In this document: in pieces, positions 61,709 through 64,000 of the stretch
How positions within the stretch are numbered: position 1 is the stretch's first letter
Layout: each line of letters begins with the position of its first letter
NCBI RefSeq assembly: GCF_015291705.1
Contig: NZ_CP030050.1
Span: forward strand, 4,960,001 to 5,024,000
Length of the DNA stretch: 64,000 nt
Source: Bradyrhizobium arachidis
GTDB lineage: Bacteria > Pseudomonadota > Alphaproteobacteria > Rhizobiales > Xanthobacteraceae
Reading direction: 5' to 3'
Program-made: the position numbers and the translations under genes
Notes under the pieces: generated by a model
The model's database searches: none
Told to the model about the DNA's origin: nothing
The model's input: only the letters and a program-made list of their open reading frames with translations

Positions 61709-62479
61709 TCACGCCATGACCGAGAATCCACCGTCGACGGGGATCGCGGTGCCCGTGACGAAGTTCGAGGCGGGCGAGGCGAGGAACACCGCGATGCCGG
61801 CGAAGTCGTCGATGTCGCCCCAGCGGCCCGCAGGCGTGCGCGCCAGCACCCGTTCGTGCAGACCTGCAACCTGCTGCCGCGCGCCGCGCGTGAGGTCGGT
61901 GTCGATCCAGCCCGGCAGGATGGCGTTGACCTGGATGTTGTCGGGCGCCCAGGCATTGGCGCAGGCGCGCGTGTACTGCACGATGCCGCCTTTGCTCGCC
62001 GCATAAGCGGTTGCGAAGCTCGCGCCGAAGATCGACATCATCGAGCCGATGTTGATCACCTTGCCGTTGCCGGACGCCTTCAGCGCCGGATAGGCGAGCT
62101 TCGAGCACACGAAGGCGCTGGTGAGGTTGGTGTCGATCACCTTGTTCCACTCGTCGAGCTCGAGCTCGTGCGGCGGCTTGCGGATGCTCATGCCGGCATT
62201 GTTGATGAGGATGTCGATCCGGCCGAACTCCTTGACGACACGGTCGATCATGGCAGCGACCGCCACCTTGTCGGTTACGTCAGTGGCGACCGCGATCGCC
62301 TTCACGCCGCGCGCCTTGAGGTCGGCCACGGCAGCGGCGGATTTGGCTTCGTTGCGTCCGACCACGGCGATGTCGGCGCCCGCGTCGGCCAGTCCGTGGG
62401 CGAGGCCGAGACCGATGCCGCCATTGCCTCCCGTCACGATCGCGACCTTGCCGCGGAGATCGAACCGGCTGGATGTCAT
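61709..62479 (-). CDS. Short-chain dehydrogenase/reductase (classical SDR)
   Basis: 256 residues. The NAD(P) motif TGGNGGIGLGLAHGLADAGA, the structural NNAG motif in ILINNAGMSIRKPPHEL, catalytic Ser in INIGSMMSIFG, and YxxxK in TAYAASKGGIVQYTRACA are all present. The C-terminus GNAVTGTAIPVDGGFSVMA-like (VTGTAIPVDGGFSVMA) is classical. The group includes gluconate 5-dehydrogenase and 3-oxoacyl-ACP reductase-like enzymes; the substrate is not predictable. It is preceded 21 bp upstream by a small membrane-protein gene on the same strand, probably an operon. Confidence 0.92.
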   Translation of the reverse strand: MTSSRFDLRGKVAIVTGGNGGIGLGLAHGLADAGADIAVVGRNEAKSAAAVADLKARGVKAIAVATDVTDKVAVAAMIDRVVKEFGRIDILINNAGMSIRKPPHELELDEWNKVIDTNLTSAFVCSKLAYPALKASGNGKVINIGSMMSIFGASFATAYAASKGGIVQYTRACANAWAPDNIQVNAILPGWIDTDLTRGARQQVAGLHERVLARTPAGRWGDIDDFAGIAVFLASPASNFVTGTAIPVDGGFSVMA

Positions 62480-62500
62480 GCTTGTATTCCCTGGTTTCTT

Positions 62501-62686
62501 CTATTGGTTGCTCTGCCAGATCAGCACCAGCCCGAAGCCGGCCATGGCGGCGCCATAGCCGGCCCATTGCAGCTGGTTGACCATGAAGCTCGATCGCGGC
62601 CAGGGAACGGTGCCCGTTCCCTGTCCGATCCAGAGCAGCCCGACGGCGAGGGCAAACAGGCCTGCTACAAGCAGAAATCTGCGCAT
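62501..62686 (-). CDS. Small two-helix membrane protein
   Basis: 61 residues. Two hydrophobic helices (about 4-22 and 40-57) joined by a loop with GQGTGTVPWPRSSFM and QWAGYGAAMAG. GGGAGGAG immediately precedes the ATG by 4-5 nt, a very strong ribosome site. The protein looks like a conserved small envelope protein of unknown function. Followed by the SDR gene on the same strand. Confidence 0.75.
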   Translation of the reverse strand: MRRFLLVAGLFALAVGLLWIGQGTGTVPWPRSSFMVNQLQWAGYGAAMAGFGLVLIWQSNQ

Positions 62687-62829
62687 GCGCTCCTCCCTCG
62701 GTTCTGCTTCTGTCGCGCCGCGGCATGAACGAAGTTGGCATCATTCGGCCGCCGCCACGAAAACTTCGACACAGACTAGCCGTAGCTGTGGTGCTGATAC
62801 AATGGCCGTCCCCGTCGGAAGGTGCTGCC

Positions 62830-63465
62830 ATGCACTTGAAGAGGCTACTCGTCGCGGCCGTCATCATCTCGGCGCTGCTGGCCGGCTACGTGGCCTGGCC
62901 TCGCCATGCGGATCTGCGCGCCTTCGATCCGGCCGAGATGGCGCGGCTCGAGACGGCGATGTGGCGCGACTATTACGAAGAGCGATATGGCGCGCTGTTT
63001 TATCACCTCTACGAATCCACACGAACGCAATTCGGCTTTTCGCCACTGAAGGGCCTGCGGATCGCGATCAGCGCCGCCGAGGCAGCCAGGACATTCCAGC
63101 CGACACGCTCGCGGCAGGAGGCCGACGCGGCGCTGCCGCCGCTGATCGTCTACTATGGAGAGCTTTCCTCCGCGGCGCCCACGGCGTTCGATGTCGAGGA
63201 GGCCGCGCGTCTCGAGCTCGACTGGTGGCAGGCTCGCCGCGAAGCGGTCGATCCGCGCGACTACGGCCTGACCATCGCGCGCGTGGCCGAGCTCACCTAT
63301 GGCAGGATCCCGGATTCAGGCATCTGGCAATTCGGCATCGTACGGGCGGAAGCCATGGCCTATCGCGACGCGCGCGGTGCGGCCATCACCGCTTCCGATT
63401 GGGGCGAGATCGAGGCGCAGCTCGCGCGGGCCTACTGGTCGCTCAAGGCGAGTGTCAGCCGCTGA
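62830..63465 (+). CDS. Hypothetical membrane-anchored protein
   Basis: 211 residues. One N-terminal hydrophobic segment (about 5-23, LLVAAVIISALLAGYVAWP) acts as a signal anchor or signal peptide; the rest is soluble, alpha-helical and rich in Trp/Tyr (ETAMWRDYYEERYGALFYHL, LELDWWQARREAVDP, ITASDWGEIEAQLARAYWSL). I recognise no named family. GGAAGG lies 8-9 nt before ATG 62830; the longer frame from 62725 is unsupported. An intrinsic terminator follows 7 bp after the stop. Confidence 0.78.
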   Translation: MHLKRLLVAAVIISALLAGYVAWPRHADLRAFDPAEMARLETAMWRDYYEERYGALFYHLYESTRTQFGFSPLKGLRIAISAAEAARTFQPTRSRQEADAALPPLIVYYGELSSAAPTAFDVEEAARLELDWWQARREAVDPRDYGLTIARVAELTYGRIPDSGIWQFGIVRAEAMAYRDARGAAITASDWGEIEAQLARAYWSLKASVSR

Positions 63466-63472
63466 GCGAGAC

Positions 63473-63497
63473 AAGCCCCGGAGGATCCGGGGCTTTT
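63473..63497 (+). terminator. Intrinsic terminator after the hypothetical gene
   Basis: Stem AAGCCCCGGA and TCCGGGGCTT (10 bp, GGA loop) followed by TTTT. Ends the transcript of the 62830-63465 gene; the convergent beta-barrel gene ends 33 bp further on. Confidence 0.9.
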
Positions 63498-63529
63498 GAC
63501 GTTTGAGACTCGGCTCGGTCAGTACCTGG

Positions 63530-64000
63530 TCAATATTTGGCGACCACCGCGTTGGTCGCGTTGAAGCGATAGACCAGCGAGGTGCTGATGGTCTGCACCC
63601 ACGGCTTGAACGTTGTCGCCCTGCCGCTCGGTCCGCCGCCGAAGGCGGGCACGATGGTCTCCGGCAGGGTGATGCGGTCGTAGTAGGCGGAGCGGTACTC
63701 GGACTTCATGAACCAGCCGGGGGCCGTGATGCCGAAGATGTCGAGGTTGTTCTCGATGCCACCGCCGACGAACCAGCCGTCGCGACGGAAGGACGTCGTC
63801 GTGAAGGTGTCGGTGGCAGGCAGGTCGAGCGTGGACAGCGTGGTGCCTGACCACTCGGAGCCGGAGTAGCCGGCATTCACGTAGGACAGTACGCTCGGAG
63901 CCACGAGGTAGCCGAGCCGTGCGCCAGCGGCGTAGCTGGTCCGGAGCTTTTCGCGGCCTTCGAAACTGACGAAGGCATTGCTGGGCAGGGACCCGCGGAT
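63530..64000 (-). CDS. Outer-membrane beta-barrel protein, 5' end beyond window
   Basis: The frame is open from the window edge, so only the C-terminal 156 residues are seen. It ends LVYRFNATNAVVAKY, the aromatic-terminated last strand of Omp25/RopB-like porins, and contains GWFVGGGIENNLDIFGITAPGWFMKSEYRSAYYD split over two strands. Earlier visible residues (LRTSYAAGARLGYLVAPSVL) match the same fold. It is the third barrel protein in this 4.3-kb stretch. The start and signal peptide cannot be described. Confidence 0.85.
   Translation of the reverse strand: MRGSLPSNAFVSFEGREKLRTSYAAGARLGYLVAPSVLSYVNAGYSGSEWSGTTLSTLDLPATDTFTTTSFRRDGWFVGGGIENNLDIFGITAPGWFMKSEYRSAYYDRITLPETIVPAFGGGPSGRATTFKPWVQTISTSLVYRFNATNAVVAKY

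Overview
The window is a GC-rich stretch (long, dense ORFs on both strands, short gaps, frequent ATGA start/stop overlaps) from an alphaproteobacterium, most probably a Bradyrhizobium or a close relative. The assignment rests on gene content and order (a nifS-like/sufBCDS/DUF59/sufA operon, a tyrS/anmK divergent pair, FabA, RNase E with a long acidic insert, Omp25/RopB-like beta-barrels) and on palindromic intergenic repeats that I recognise as typical of that genus. I see no tRNA, rRNA, CRISPR array, transposase or phage gene. The window reads as chromosomal core and near-core DNA.

Layout. 1-6.5 kb: end of the C4-dicarboxylate transporter dctA, a divergent SDR / MmyB-type regulator pair with a twin operator, a TPR-glycosyltransferase protein and a DadA-like FAD oxidase. 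6.5-15.8 kb: RNase E (minus strand), then amiC, mrcA (PBP1a) and prfB. prfB needs a programmed +1 frameshift to be read in full. 15.8-19.9 kb: a beta-hydroxyacid dehydrogenase, two EamA exporters and an orphan branched-chain amino acid type binding protein. 19.9-25.4 kb (minus): a surface polysaccharide export cluster with a small membrane protein, a glycosyltransferase fused to a Wzm-type permease, a Wzt-type ATPase, a second glycosyltransferase and an O-antigen-ligase-like protein. A divergent promoter with two GTGGGA-N5-TCCCAC-like palindromes separates it from a DUF6502/DUF5666-like pair. 27.6-36.5 kb: M23 peptidase, a 1-Cys Bcp peroxiredoxin with a histone-like tail, a very large AsmA/YhdP-like protein, a chemoreceptor and DoxX.

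36.7-43 kb: MFS transporter, tyrS and anmK (divergent), a Cys-type glutathione transferase and a Gdx/SugE-like exporter under three palindromic operators, a frameshifted DUF1697 gene and an alpha/beta hydrolase. 43.2-50.3 kb: the complete suf operon for Fe-S cluster assembly, which contains an extra 67-residue membrane protein between sufB and sufC. 50.3-51 kb: a TfoX-like gene lying between two different repeat elements that appear to supply its ribosome binding site and its stop codon. 51-57.4 kb: fabA, a GGDEF protein, a DEAD-box helicase, an AraC regulator and a secreted caspase-fold protein. 57.6-64 kb: small membrane proteins, a PHBH-type flavoprotein, two complete and one truncated outer-membrane beta-barrels, an SDR and hypotheticals, with three strong intrinsic terminators.

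The most interesting points are the glycosyltransferase-permease fusion, the small membrane protein inside the suf operon, the three palindromes around the gst promoter, and the gene bounded by repeats. All functional statements come from reading motifs; no database search was run.
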